From: Bacillus kwashiorkori
GTDB taxonomy: Bacteria > Bacillota > Bacilli > Bacillales > Caldibacillaceae
Reading direction: 5' to 3'
Length of the DNA stretch: 64,000 nucleotides
Assembly: GCF_001375515.1 (NCBI RefSeq)
Contig: NZ_CTDX01000009.1
Span: forward strand, 62,001 to 126,000
How positions within the stretch are numbered: the stretch's first letter is position 1; every line of letters begins with the position of its first letter. The notes below the pieces were generated by a model, which did no database searches, had not been told where the DNA came from, and saw nothing but the letters and a program-made list of their open reading frames with translations. This document shows, in pieces, positions 1 to 8,235 of the stretch. The position numbers and the translations under genes were made by a program.

Positions 1-110
1 AGAAAAATGGATGGTTGAAAGTGGGAATGGGATTGTCGTGATATTTGTAGATGAAGGGACTGTTGTGGGAATTGGTTAACTACTCGAAAAAACGAGTTCC
101 CAACGTGAAG

Positions 111-415
111 TGGCCAGATGAACGGATTGACGGAGAGATGTTGTACTTTCTAGAAGAATTGAATCCTGATTTGTCGTGCACTTGCAGATGAAGCGATCAA
201 TGTGAGAGATGGTGAAATTTCTAGAAGATTTGAATCCCATCCTGCAGTGGCCAGATGAACGGATTGACGGGAGAGATGTTGTACTTTCTAGAAGAATTGA
301 ATCCTGATTTGTCGTGCACTTGCAGATGAAGCAATCAATGTGAGAGATGGTGAAATTTCTAGAAGATTTGAATCCCATCCTGCAGTGGCCAGATGAAGCA
401 ATCAATGTGAGAGTG
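111..415. repeat. Tandem repeat block, unit about 138 bp
   Basis: The word TGGCCAGATGAA recurs at 111, 248 and 386, giving units of 137 and 138 bp: two full copies and a partial third. Each unit is itself two diverged halves of about 69 bp, both carrying CAGATGAA, a GAGAGATG block and TTTCTAGAAGA followed by TTGAATCC. Reading frames across it are low-complexity artefacts of the repeat. There is no ribosome binding site and no constant spacer as in CRISPR. The function is unknown; expansion by slippage or unequal crossing over is the simplest explanation. Confidence 0.8.
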
Positions 416-784
416 GGTTTCTGAGTTGTGTTGCTTGAAATGCTTTTTTATAAAAAATTCGCGCCAAAAATGAAGTTTTTGATCGTCATTTATGGATTTT
501 GGTAGTAATTTACTGGAAATAATGATATTTTTTCCCACCACAAATATGAAAAGGCGGACAAAAAACTAATTTTAAGTTTTTATGTTCGCCCTTTGTCATC
601 ACTGAAGTAAATTTTTCAAGTTATGATAAAAACGTAACTTTAGCATTTCCTTAAATAGAAAAAAGGTTAATTTTTCCTAATAAGTAACTTGATAGAATGT
701 GATTTTTAACAATACTACGAGATTAATGGCCACCTCACCTTTTCCACTCTACGAAAAAATGTATCAAGTTGTACTCTAGTAGAA
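416..784. other. Spacer without a recognised gene
   Basis: AT-rich stretch between the tandem repeats and the end of glpP. An imperfect hairpin at about 549-593 (GGCGAACATAAAAACT on the minus strand, paired with AGTTTTTTGTCCGCC and followed by TTTT) could terminate minus-strand transcription from glpP, although it lies about 190 bp beyond the stop codon. I see nothing else in it. Confidence 0.4.
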
Positions 785-1351
785 TTAAATGTTCACTTTC
801 CACAATGTCGGATTACCTGATGAAACTGCTAATGCTCCTGCTTCAAGGGCAGCTAAAATTTCTTCTTTAGAGGAAATCAAACCGCCAACAATCAATGGCA
901 TCGGAATTTCACGGGTTAACCGGTCAATGATCTTTGGCATTAAACCGGGCAATACTTCCACGGCATCCGGCCGACATGAATTTATCACTTCAACACCTTT
1001 CGCAAGTGCGCCATTATCAATTAAAAACATCCGTTGAATGGTGACTAGTCCTTCGTCTTTTGCGTATTTGATTAAATTGCTTTTCGTAGTAATAATTCCA
1101 GTTGGTTTCCAATGCTGTGCTACAAATTTAATCGCACTCTTATTGTTTGCTAAACCTTCAATGAAATCTAAATGCAAGAATACATATTTTCCCTTATCCT
1201 TTAGGATGTCCACATATTCTTTGATCGTGAGCAAGTCCCCTGTCATAAGAAAAACGATATTCACTTCACTAGTAAGTGCCTGCTCAAAATCCTCCGGTCG
1301 TTTAATAGAAGCGATTATTTGCGATTCCACCATGTCAATAATTTCTGTCAT
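785..1351 (-). CDS. glpP: Glycerol-3-phosphate-responsive antiterminator GlpP
   Basis: The 188-residue product matches the GlpP family in length and in conserved stretches: HLDFIEGL, GIITTK, a QRMFLIDN block, RPDAVEVLPG and VGGLI near the C terminus. Family members bind glycerol-3-phosphate and act on leader mRNA to allow read-through into glycerol catabolic genes. The start at 1351 is chosen because AAAGGGTGAT lies just upstream; an upstream in-frame start would add ten residues without a better site. No glpF, glpK or glpD is adjacent: the downstream side is the tandem repeat block and the upstream side a spacer. The gene is therefore either an orphan acting in trans or a second copy. Confidence 0.85.
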   Translation of the reverse strand: MTEIIDMVESQIIASIKRPEDFEQALTSEVNIVFLMTGDLLTIKEYVDILKDKGKYVFLHLDFIEGLANNKSAIKFVAQHWKPTGIITTKSNLIKYAKDEGLVTIQRMFLIDNGALAKGVEVINSCRPDAVEVLPGLMPKIIDRLTREIPMPLIVGGLISSKEEILAALEAGALAVSSGNPTLWKVNI

Positions 1352-1570
1352 ATTATCACCCTTTATGTTGTTTAAAAACAAACTTACCTTAACAGACTAA
1401 TATAATCTATTGCTTCTCTATTGTTGCTAACGGCATATAGCATTTGCAGGCAGTCACTGGAGGAAGAAAAACAAACTATTCGTTTAGCAAAGCAATAATA
1501 TTGCAAACTATTTTAACACAAAAACTATTAAATCGCCTATTCAACTGCTTTCACACTTCACCGCTGTACA

Positions 1571-1606
1571 GTGGTGGGGGACTGTCCCCGACAATTGCGA
1601 AAATTC
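1571..1606 (-). repeat. REP-like palindromic element
   Basis: Contains GGGGGACTGTCCCC followed by GACAATTGCGAAAATTC, the same outer edge as the copy near 15324. GGGGAC and GTCCCC pair around a single base. It lies in the spacer between glpP and the nucleotidase gene. Confidence 0.8.
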
Positions 1607-1828
1607 TAAACAAACATGAGCGATTCTGCACTTTCCTGTAAATAGGCCAAAAATCCCTCTTGCTTGAGCACAAAAACTATTGTATAATCAATTTTGGAAA
1701 AGACGTACATTTATCTTTGTTAAAATGAAAATGTTCGTATTTTCCTAAATGTGAAAAGGGGTGAACCATCACAAACAGCGCGAAACAAAACATAACCGAA
1801 CAACCCACTTGGTTGTCAGAAAATACAT

Positions 1829-1856
1829 AATTGTTGGGGACAGTCACCCGTTGTGC
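1829..1856 (+). repeat. Degenerate REP-like element
   Basis: AATTGTTGGGGACAGTC followed by ACCC: the core palindrome is interrupted by an extra A, and the flank AATTGTT matches other copies. It lies about 120 bp upstream of the nucleotidase start. The rest of the 1352-1975 spacer holds no gene I can support; a TATAAT-like box occurs near 1682. Confidence 0.65.
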
Positions 1857-1975
1857 AGATTCGGTGTTGTCGGTTTTTGTCAAAAGGCGCGATTTTTTCA
1901 GAAAATACTATTATTCTAGCAACAAATCTTGTAAAATGTGATTGTACCTACAATTTTGAAGGAGAAGGTGAAGTA

Positions 1976-4900
1976 ATGAGTAAGAATAGTAAACGCTTTC
2001 TTAACACTTTCCTAGCGGTGCTGATTGTTCTCATTCCAATGTTAGCGCAAATGAACGCACCAATAGCGAAAGCAGCTGAAACATCGGGCACTACTGCAAC
2101 GCTCCGAATCATGGAAACAACCGATCTACATTCCAACATTATGCCTTATGATTATTACAGAGACACGGATGAAAACATTAAGTTCGGTTTGGCAAAAACT
2201 GCCACGTTAATCGAACAGGCAAGATCAGAAGTAACAAACAGCATGCTTTTTGATGCTGGAGACATGATTCAAGGTACACCACTAGCAAGCTATGTAAAAA
2301 ATACTATTGGAAAAGATGAAGTTCACCCATTATTCCAAGCTATGAATTATTTAAAATATGATGCTGGAATAATCGGAAACCATGAATTTAACTATGGACT
2401 AGAATATTTAGACAATGTATTAGAAGAAGTTGAATTTCCGATCATTAATGCCAACGTTTATCATGTAGATGAAAACGGTAATGCAACAGAAAACTATTTT
2501 ACGCCATATCAAATTTTAGAAAAAACGATTATAGACGATAGTGGCGACGAGTCTACATTAAAAGTTGGTGTAATTGGTTTTGTCCCTCCTAGAGTAATGA
2601 CTTGGGATAAATCACATTTAGAAGGAAAAGTTATTGCTGCGGACATTGTTAAAACTGCAGAAAAATTTGTTCCAAAAATGCGTGAAGAAGGCGCAGATAT
2701 TATTGTTGCCATTGCCCACTCTGGTTGTGATATCTCACAAGCTGGACAAGAAATGGCCGAAGATGCGGTATATGACTTAACAAAAGTACCGGGAATTGAC
2801 GTCATGTTATTCGGACATGCTCATCTAGTGTTCCCAGGTGATAAAAGCTTTAATGGTATAGAAGGTATCGACAATGAAACAGGCCATATTCATGGGGTAC
2901 CAGCAACGGAAGCAGGGTCTTTCGGAAGCCATTTAGGTGTTATTGATTTACAACTTGTAAAAGATGCTAATGGTAAATGGACAATTGAAAAAACTATCGA
3001 AAACAAACCACGTCCAGTTGAAGTAGACACAAAATTAGATGAAAAAATTGTAAAAGATGTTCAAGAATACCATCAAGCGACACTTGACTATGTACGTAGT
3101 AAAATTGGTATTTCGAAACAGCCGATGCATACATATTTTACGAGAGTAATGGATGATCCATCGGTACAATTAGTGAATGAAGCACAAATTTCGTTTGCTA
3201 AAAAATGGATAAAAGAAAACGCATCAGACTTAGAAAAATATCCAGTTATTTCTACAGCAGCTCCATATAAGGGTGGTAGAAATGGTGCGGGTGACTTTAC
3301 AAATATCCCAGCAGGTGAACTATCAATTAAGAGTGCCAACGATTTATACCTTTTTGATAATACTGTAAAAGGGCTACTCTTAACTGGTGCAAAAATTCAG
3401 GAATGGCTAGAATTTGTCGCATCTTCATTTAACCAAATTGATCCGGCAAAAACGGAACCACAAGATTTATTGAATTTAGATTTCCGTCCGTATAATTTTG
3501 ATGTGTTTGACGGAATTAAATATGAAATTGATGTAACAAAACCAGCACGTTACAACGTAGGTAATGGTCAATTAATTAATGAAAACTCCAATCGTATCAC
3601 TAAACTAACGTACATGGATGGTACACCAATAAAAGCGGATGACGAATTTATTGTTATTACAAATAACTATCGGGCGGATGGTGGCGGAAACTTCCCAGGC
3701 ATCAAAGGTTCGGAAGTAGTTATCGATGCTCCAAATGAAAACCGTGAAATTGTTATGGATTATATTAAAGAAAAACAAGTTATTGAAGCTGTTGCTGACA
3801 ATAACTGGAGAATTGCCCCAATTCAAGGGGATGTTACGTTAACATTCCAATCTTCCGCAGATGGAGAACAATACTTAGACGTAACACCAAATGTAAAAAT
3901 TCATGGAGCTAGTGAGAGAGAAGGTTGGCTCACTTATGAGTTTGACCAAAATATTCACGCTAAAATTTTAGGAATTAATGACTTCCATGGGCAACTTGAT
4001 TATACGACAAAAATTGGTGATAAAGTTGCAGGAGGAATTGAGTATCTGGCTGGTTATTTGAAAGCCTATGAATCTAAAAATCCAGCAAATACGATGATGG
4101 TACACGTAGGTGACATAGTTGGTGCAAGCCGTCCTGTTTCTGCGTTTTTACAAGACGAACCGACCATTAGATTTTTAAATAAAATTGGTTTTGACTTAGG
4201 TATTCCGGGTAACCATGAATTCGATGAAGGCGTAGAAGAAATGATGCGCTTAATCAATGGTGGGGAGCATCCTGCTACAGTCCAAGAGTTCGGTCCATTT
4301 GAAGGGGCATCTTTCCCTTATATTGCGGCCAATGTGCTTTACAAGGATGAATTATTATTAGATCCATATATTATAAAGGAAATTAACGGAGTTCCTGTTG
4401 GCTTCATTGGTGTTGTGACAACTGAAACAGCAGATATTGTTGTAAAATCGGCTCTAGAAGATGTAGAAATAACGGATGAAGTAGAAGCAATTAATAAATA
4501 TGCGAAAGTTTTAAAAGAGCAAGGTGTAAAATCTATTATTGTTCTTGCACATAGTTCAGGTACTTCTAATTCAGATGGAACAAATCCACAAGGTGAAATT
4601 GTTGAGTTTGCGAAAAAAGTAGATCCAGAAGTGGATGTAATTTTTGGCGCCCATGACCATCGGTATATGAATGCAACGGTAAATGATATTTTACTAGTAC
4701 AATCCTATTCTTACGGTACGGCTTTCTCGAATGTGGATTTAGTCATTGATCCATTAACTGGGGATATTGTAGAAAAAACAGCTGAAATTGTCACAACTTT
4801 CCATGATGAAAAATATTTAGATGGAGAAGTAAAAAAGGAATTGGAAGGATATAAAGAAGCAATTGCTCCAATTTTAGAAGCAGAAGTTGGCTATACTGAA

Positions 4901-5677
4901 AAACCAATAACAAGAGAGGCAAATGAAGCGGGAGAAAGCGCACTAGGTAATTTAATTGCTGATTCAATGCGCGCTGCTGGAAAAACAGACTTTGCATTTA
5001 TGAACTCAGGCGGAATTCGGGATGAATTAGATGCAGGTACGATTACATTTGGCGAGTTATTTGCAATCCAACCATTCGGTAATGATGTTGTCACAATTGA
5101 TATGACTGGTGAGCAAATAAGAGAAGTATTGAACCAACAATTTAGAGAAGACCGATTCCGAATCATGCAAATTTCAGGTCTTTCATACACTTGGGATGAG
5201 ACAAAAACTGTTGGTGAAAATGTGGTAGACATTTTCTTACCTGATGGTTCAAAAATTGATCCGAGTGCAGTATATAGTGTGACAATCAACAACTTCATGG
5301 CTGGCGGCGGTGACTTCTACTACGCATTTACAAAAGGAACAAACCGAGAAGTAGTTGGTGTAGACATTGATATATTTGCTGATTATGTAAGACAGTTGGC
5401 AAAAGAAGGTCCAATTAAAGCGGAAATTGAAGGTAGAATTCAATTGTTAAGCGATGTTGGGGAAAATCCAGATCCGGGCGAAACACCTGATCCAGGGGAA
5501 ACACCTGATCCAGGGGAAGGAAATCAACCGGGTGAAGGAGACGGAACTGGTAATACACCTGAAGATGGCGAAAAATTACCAGAAACGGCAACAAACCTTT
5601 ACAACAGCTTAGCTGCCGGAATAATCCTAATTACAACAGGATCCGTCCTCTACTACAGAAGAAAACGAGCAGCATAA
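1976..5677 (+). CDS. yfkN: Wall-anchored bifunctional 2',3'-cyclic-nucleotide phosphodiesterase / 5'-nucleotidase, YfkN-like
   Basis: A 1233-residue secreted protein. Residues 1-35 form a signal peptide (KRF, long hydrophobic core, cleavage near AKAAE). Two calcineurin-like metallophosphatase plus 5'-nucleotidase modules follow. The first starts near residue 46 with DLHSN, then GDMIQG, GNHEF and GHAH. The second starts near residue 660 with NDFHGQ, GDIVG, GNHEF and HDHR. A Pro-Asp-Gly-Glu-rich spacer precedes LPETA near residue 1200, a hydrophobic span and YYRRKR, a sortase sorting signal. LPxTA rather than LPxTG points to a class D-type sortase. Family members release phosphate and nucleosides from nucleotides outside the cell. 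The start at 1976 follows GGAGAAGGTG; it is monocistronic with a terminator. Confidence 0.93.
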   Translation: MSKNSKRFLNTFLAVLIVLIPMLAQMNAPIAKAAETSGTTATLRIMETTDLHSNIMPYDYYRDTDENIKFGLAKTATLIEQARSEVTNSMLFDAGDMIQGTPLASYVKNTIGKDEVHPLFQAMNYLKYDAGIIGNHEFNYGLEYLDNVLEEVEFPIINANVYHVDENGNATENYFTPYQILEKTIIDDSGDESTLKVGVIGFVPPRVMTWDKSHLEGKVIAADIVKTAEKFVPKMREEGADIIVAIAHSGCDISQAGQEMAEDAVYDLTKVPGIDVMLFGHAHLVFPGDKSFNGIEGIDNETGHIHGVPATEAGSFGSHLGVIDLQLVKDANGKWTIEKTIENKPRPVEVDTKLDEKIVKDVQEYHQATLDYVRSKIGISKQPMHTYFTRVMDDPSVQLVNEAQISFAKKWIKENASDLEKYPVISTAAPYKGGRNGAGDFTNIPAGELSIKSANDLYLFDNTVKGLLLTGAKIQEWLEFVASSFNQIDPAKTEPQDLLNLDFRPYNFDVFDGIKYEIDVTKPARYNVGNGQLINENSNRITKLTYMDGTPIKADDEFIVITNNYRADGGGNFPGIKGSEVVIDAPNENREIVMDYIKEKQVIEAVADNNWRIAPIQGDVTLTFQSSADGEQYLDVTPNVKIHGASEREGWLTYEFDQNIHAKILGINDFHGQLDYTTKIGDKVAGGIEYLAGYLKAYESKNPANTMMVHVGDIVGASRPVSAFLQDEPTIRFLNKIGFDLGIPGNHEFDEGVEEMMRLINGGEHPATVQEFGPFEGASFPYIAANVLYKDELLLDPYIIKEINGVPVGFIGVVTTETADIVVKSALEDVEITDEVEAINKYAKVLKEQGVKSIIVLAHSSGTSNSDGTNPQGEIVEFAKKVDPEVDVIFGAHDHRYMNATVNDILLVQSYSYGTAFSNVDLVIDPLTGDIVEKTAEIVTTFHDEKYLDGEVKKELEGYKEAIAPILEAEVGYTEKPITREANEAGESALGNLIADSMRAAGKTDFAFMNSGGIRDELDAGTITFGELFAIQPFGNDVVTIDMTGEQIREVLNQQFREDRFRIMQISGLSYTWDETKTVGENVVDIFLPDGSKIDPSAVYSVTINNFMAGGGDFYYAFTKGTNREVVGVDIDIFADYVRQLAKEGPIKAEIEGRIQLLSDVGENPDPGETPDPGETPDPGEGNQPGEGDGTGNTPEDGEKLPETATNLYNSLAAGIILITTGSVLYYRRKRAA

Positions 5678-5681
5678 AAAC

Positions 5682-5710
5682 AAAAGGTGCCCGCAGCATG
5701 GGCACCTTTT
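5682..5710 (+). terminator. Rho-independent terminator after yfkN
   Basis: AAAAGGTGCCC pairs with GGGCACCTTTT around a 7-base loop, directly after the nucleotidase stop codon. Confidence 0.85.
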
Positions 5711-5720
5711 GCAAATATTC

Positions 5721-5750
5721 ACAATTGTTGGGGACAGTCCCCCAGTGCAG
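5721..5750 (+). repeat. REP-like palindromic element
   Basis: ACAATTGTTGGGGACAGTCC then CCC; carries the AATTGTT outer edge and the complete GGGGACAGTCCCC core, but lacks the CGCTTTAAAGCG part. It sits 10 bp after the yfkN terminator. Confidence 0.8.
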
Positions 5751-6003
5751 TTGTTTTGTCATATTATTTGACAATTTTTGACTAGATTTTTTTTAGTGGA
5801 TTGTTATAATATAGTATAAAAGTCAGGTAATTCTATTTAGTTATTTTGAACTACTATCTCCGCGTCACACAACATTTGTCTAGAATACTAGATTGGGTGG
5901 TTAGTTCTCCTGCTACAAAATTATTATGTTAAAGAGAATAGCTAGTTCTTATAAATGTTGTCAGGTGATTTTTAAGTAATAGATAAAGCTAGGGAGGATG
6001 GAG

Positions 6004-6141
6004 ATGGATAATAAGCAAAAACAAGAGGCTTTTAAAGAAATTTTAGTATCAACCTATGTAAATGCACAAACGAATAAAAGCCTAACTTTAGATGATCTAT
6101 TAAAGCAAATTACAGATCAATTGAAGAAGATAATTAAGTAG
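6004..6141 (+). CDS. Hypothetical small protein (45 aa)
   Basis: An ATG preceded by GGGAGGATGGAG opens a 45-residue, highly charged frame (MDNKQKQEAFKEI at the start, DDLLKQITDQLKK near the end) that looks mainly helical and has no membrane segment. I do not recognise the family. The ribosome binding site and biased composition support a real gene. The roughly 250-bp leader upstream carries a TATAAT-like box near 5808. No partner gene is adjacent; downstream sequence is decayed. Confidence 0.5.
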   Translation: MDNKQKQEAFKEILVSTYVNAQTNKSLTLDDLLKQITDQLKKIIK

Positions 6142-6619
6142 AATAAAGAGATTAGTATTCGCTATAAAAGCGCTCATGATCGTCCGCTCACAACCATGAA
6201 ATGAAAATACTTTTTCACAGAAAAGATATATTATTTTACAAGGAACAGGAGAACTACATAAAACTTGTATAAAGCAAGAGCTGTTATGGCGACGCTAAAT
6301 CTGAGTATTTTACCTAACATTTATAGGAAAAACTAGTATTAAAGCAGGAAATACTTATTTTTTTAAAATCACAACCTTATTTTTCGGAAGCAAGCCTGAT
6401 GGAATGTTAGTTTTTTCATCCAACATTTAAGTGAGCTTAACAAAGAAGAGCCTAGAAACTATGAGCCACACACTTATTTGCTATGATTTTATCAAAATGG
6501 AAAAAAGAAGTGTACCCTTCCTTCATTCCAACTATAAGAAAGAATTACTTGTAAAAGTCGATATAGCGACATAGCCCTTAAGTAAAAGAGAAATAAGGGA
6601 TAATTAAGGAGTTGATTTT
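6142..6619. other. Decayed spacer, no intact gene
   Basis: No frame with a credible start and composition. It ends in a good ribosome binding site, TAAGGAG at about 6605, serving the pcp stub, so upstream operon genes may have decayed here. I cannot name them. Confidence 0.4.
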
Positions 6620-6658
6620 TTGAAAATTCTAGTAACGGGTTTTGACCCTTTGACATAA
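6620..6658 (+). pseudogene. pcp: N-terminal stub of pyrrolidone-carboxylate (pyroglutamyl) peptidase
   Basis: A TTG start after TAAGGAGTTGAT opens MKILVTGFDP, the conserved first residues of pyroglutamyl peptidase I, which normally continue FGG. Here the frame runs on to LT and a stop, and the next base begins a REP-like element. Over 190 codons of the family's usual length of about 200 are missing. The gene has been deleted apart from its ribosome binding site and first ten codons. Confidence 0.6.
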
Positions 6659-6806
6659 GGGGACAGTCCCCCACCGCTTTAAAGCGCTAAAGTGTGGCGT
6701 TGATGCTAGCGAGTTACATAGCACCGCTTGGGGACAGTCCCCCACCGCTTTGTCCCCCACCGCTTTAAAGCGCTAAAGTGTGGCGTTGATGCTAGCGGGC
6801 TACATA
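6659..6806 (+). repeat. Cluster of REP-like elements with duplicated flank
   Basis: Cores occur at 6659-6672 and 6730-6743, and a truncated copy starts at 6751 (TGTCCCCCACCGC). Each unit continues as CGCTTTAAAGCGCTAAAGTG and then TGGCGTTGATGCTAGCG; this last, non-palindromic tag is present twice (about 6695 and 6781), so a unit of roughly 90 bp has been duplicated. This is the densest cluster in the window and lies upstream of the RAYT gene. Confidence 0.85.
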
Positions 6807-7210
6807 GGCTGGTATTTTGCCACCCTGATCCTCTTTTTTCAGGCACTCCATTAATGGCAAAAACTACCACTATACAAGTTTTCTAAAAAATGTTTTTTTA
6901 CCTAAAAACAACTCATTTTACTTCAACAGTAATATTCGATGCTATAACCCGATTTCCGCTTTTAAACAGATGGTAAATCACTAGTAGCAAAGGGTCCCAG
7001 CTAAGACGTGGCAGCTCCTGATTTCTTTTTTTAACGAAAAGGTGGTGATCATCGCACATATCATGTTCATATTTTCCCCGTTGGCAGTTCCCATATCGTA
7101 CGACACTTAGCCTTTCGTGATTATTTACTACATCATCCACATGAACGACGAATCACTGAACTTGAAAGGGGGGATTCTTTTCCAAAACTAAAATAAGACT
7201 TTTTGTGTAA
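6807..7210. other. Spacer with an unclassified minus-strand frame
   Basis: A 75-codon minus-strand frame (7140 to 6913) ends in KSGNRVIASNITVEVK and contains DDHHLFVKKRNQELPRLSW. It lacks a clear ribosome binding site and I recognise no family. It may be a vestige of a longer gene; I do not call it as a CDS. Confidence 0.25.
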
Positions 7211-7265
7211 AATTCCACCGTCATTCCACCGTCATTCCACCGTCATTCCACCAACATTCCATCGT
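7211..7265. repeat. 11-bp tandem repeat
   Basis: The unit CATTCCACCGT is repeated about five times in direct orientation, the last copies diverged (CATTCCACCAA, CATTCCATCGT). It ends about 75 bp before the RAYT start, inside its likely promoter or leader. Confidence 0.85.
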
Positions 7266-7341
7266 CATGACATGCATCTATTTTTTAAAAAACTGGTAAA
7301 AATTATTAAAAAATTTCAAAATAATGAGGAGGTTATTTATT

Positions 7342-7941
7342 ATGTCTAGAAAACCAAGAGTATGGTACCCAGGAGCAACTTATCATATTACCGCTCGTGG
7401 AAATAGGAAGGCTGCAATTTTTCAAGAGACGGACGATTATCTAAAATACTTGGAAATTCTTAAAAATGTTCAGACTGCATACCCATTTATACTCCATTCC
7501 TATTGTTTGATGACTAACCATATTCACTTACAAATAGAAACAATTGATGATCATATAAAATATATCATGAAAGACTTGCACTTCCGTTATGCAACTTATT
7601 TTAATAAAAAATATGATTTTGTTGGTCACGTTTTTCAAGGGCGCTATGGTGCGAGTATAATAGAAAATATTTCATACTTCCTAGAAACTAGCCGCTATAT
7701 CCACCGCAACCCTCTTGAAGCAAATATTGTAAAAGATTTAGCAGATTATCGGTGGAGCAGCTATCTTTCTTTCATAAGTAATGTAAAAAACCCTCACGTC
7801 AATCCTGAAAAAACACTTAACTACTTTGCAGCCCCACCTCAAAAAAACTACCAAATTTTCGTAGAAACCGACATCAATCTCAAATCCAACGAAACATGGC
7901 AACACCTACTAAACGTAACTAGCGCAACCATAAATGAATAA
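7342..7941 (+). CDS. REP-associated tyrosine transposase (RAYT, Y1/IS200-like TnpA)
   Basis: A 199-residue protein of the Y1 transposase superfamily. It opens with RKPRVWYPGATYHITARGNR, the usual RAYT N terminus. The HUH metal motif is NHIHL near residue 62. The likely catalytic tyrosine lies in the helix SRYIHRNP near residue 120, followed by RWSSY. Such enzymes nick single-stranded DNA at REP hairpins and are normally single copy, without the paired ends of an insertion sequence. The start at 7342 follows GAGGAGG; an upstream in-frame codon would place that site inside the gene. REP-like elements lie on both sides (6659-6806 and 7955-8000), fitting a REP/RAYT pair. The frame is intact. Confidence 0.88.
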   Translation: MSRKPRVWYPGATYHITARGNRKAAIFQETDDYLKYLEILKNVQTAYPFILHSYCLMTNHIHLQIETIDDHIKYIMKDLHFRYATYFNKKYDFVGHVFQGRYGASIIENISYFLETSRYIHRNPLEANIVKDLADYRWSSYLSFISNVKNPHVNPEKTLNYFAAPPQKNYQIFVETDINLKSNETWQHLLNVTSATINE

Positions 7942-7954
7942 ATGAATAAACCTA

Positions 7955-8000
7955 CACAATTGTTGGGGACAGTCCCCCACTGCTTTAAAGCGCTAAAGTG
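7955..8000 (+). repeat. Full-length REP-like element after the RAYT gene
   Basis: ACAATTGTTGGGGACAGTCC, then CCCACTG, then CTTTAAAGCGCTAAAGTG. It begins 13 bp after the RAYT stop codon. The spacer from here to 8235 contains no further gene. Confidence 0.85.
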
Positions 8001-8235
8001 CGTGCGGAGGGAGGAGTGGTAGTTTGTTTTTTGTGATTGTTCGGGTTGTGGAGTGTTAGTTGTTAGCAATAATTACCACCCCCAAACTTCAAAAAACTAC
8101 CACCGTCCCCTTTTTATATGTGATAAAATATTCCGGTAAAGGTGCACCGCTTTTTTTCACTCTATAAAGCATGAAAAACCAAAATTTAGCAAAAAAAAAC
8201 TACAGAGAACAACAGCAAAGTGGGGTAATGATGAA

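Noticed and set aside
111-415. Tandem repeats as a CRISPR array
   Set aside because: There are no unique spacers: the whole 138-bp unit is repeated, and no cas genes are near.
4891-5298. A 135-codon minus-strand frame inside the nucleotidase gene
   Set aside because: It is a shadow of a strongly supported gene on the other strand, like the other frames within long genes.
7342-7941. RAYT as an IS200/IS605 insertion sequence TnpA
   Set aside because: The protein is about 199 residues rather than 130-150, has the RAYT-type N terminus, and there is no tnpB or element end beside it. The TnpB remnant at 53720 is 46 kb away.
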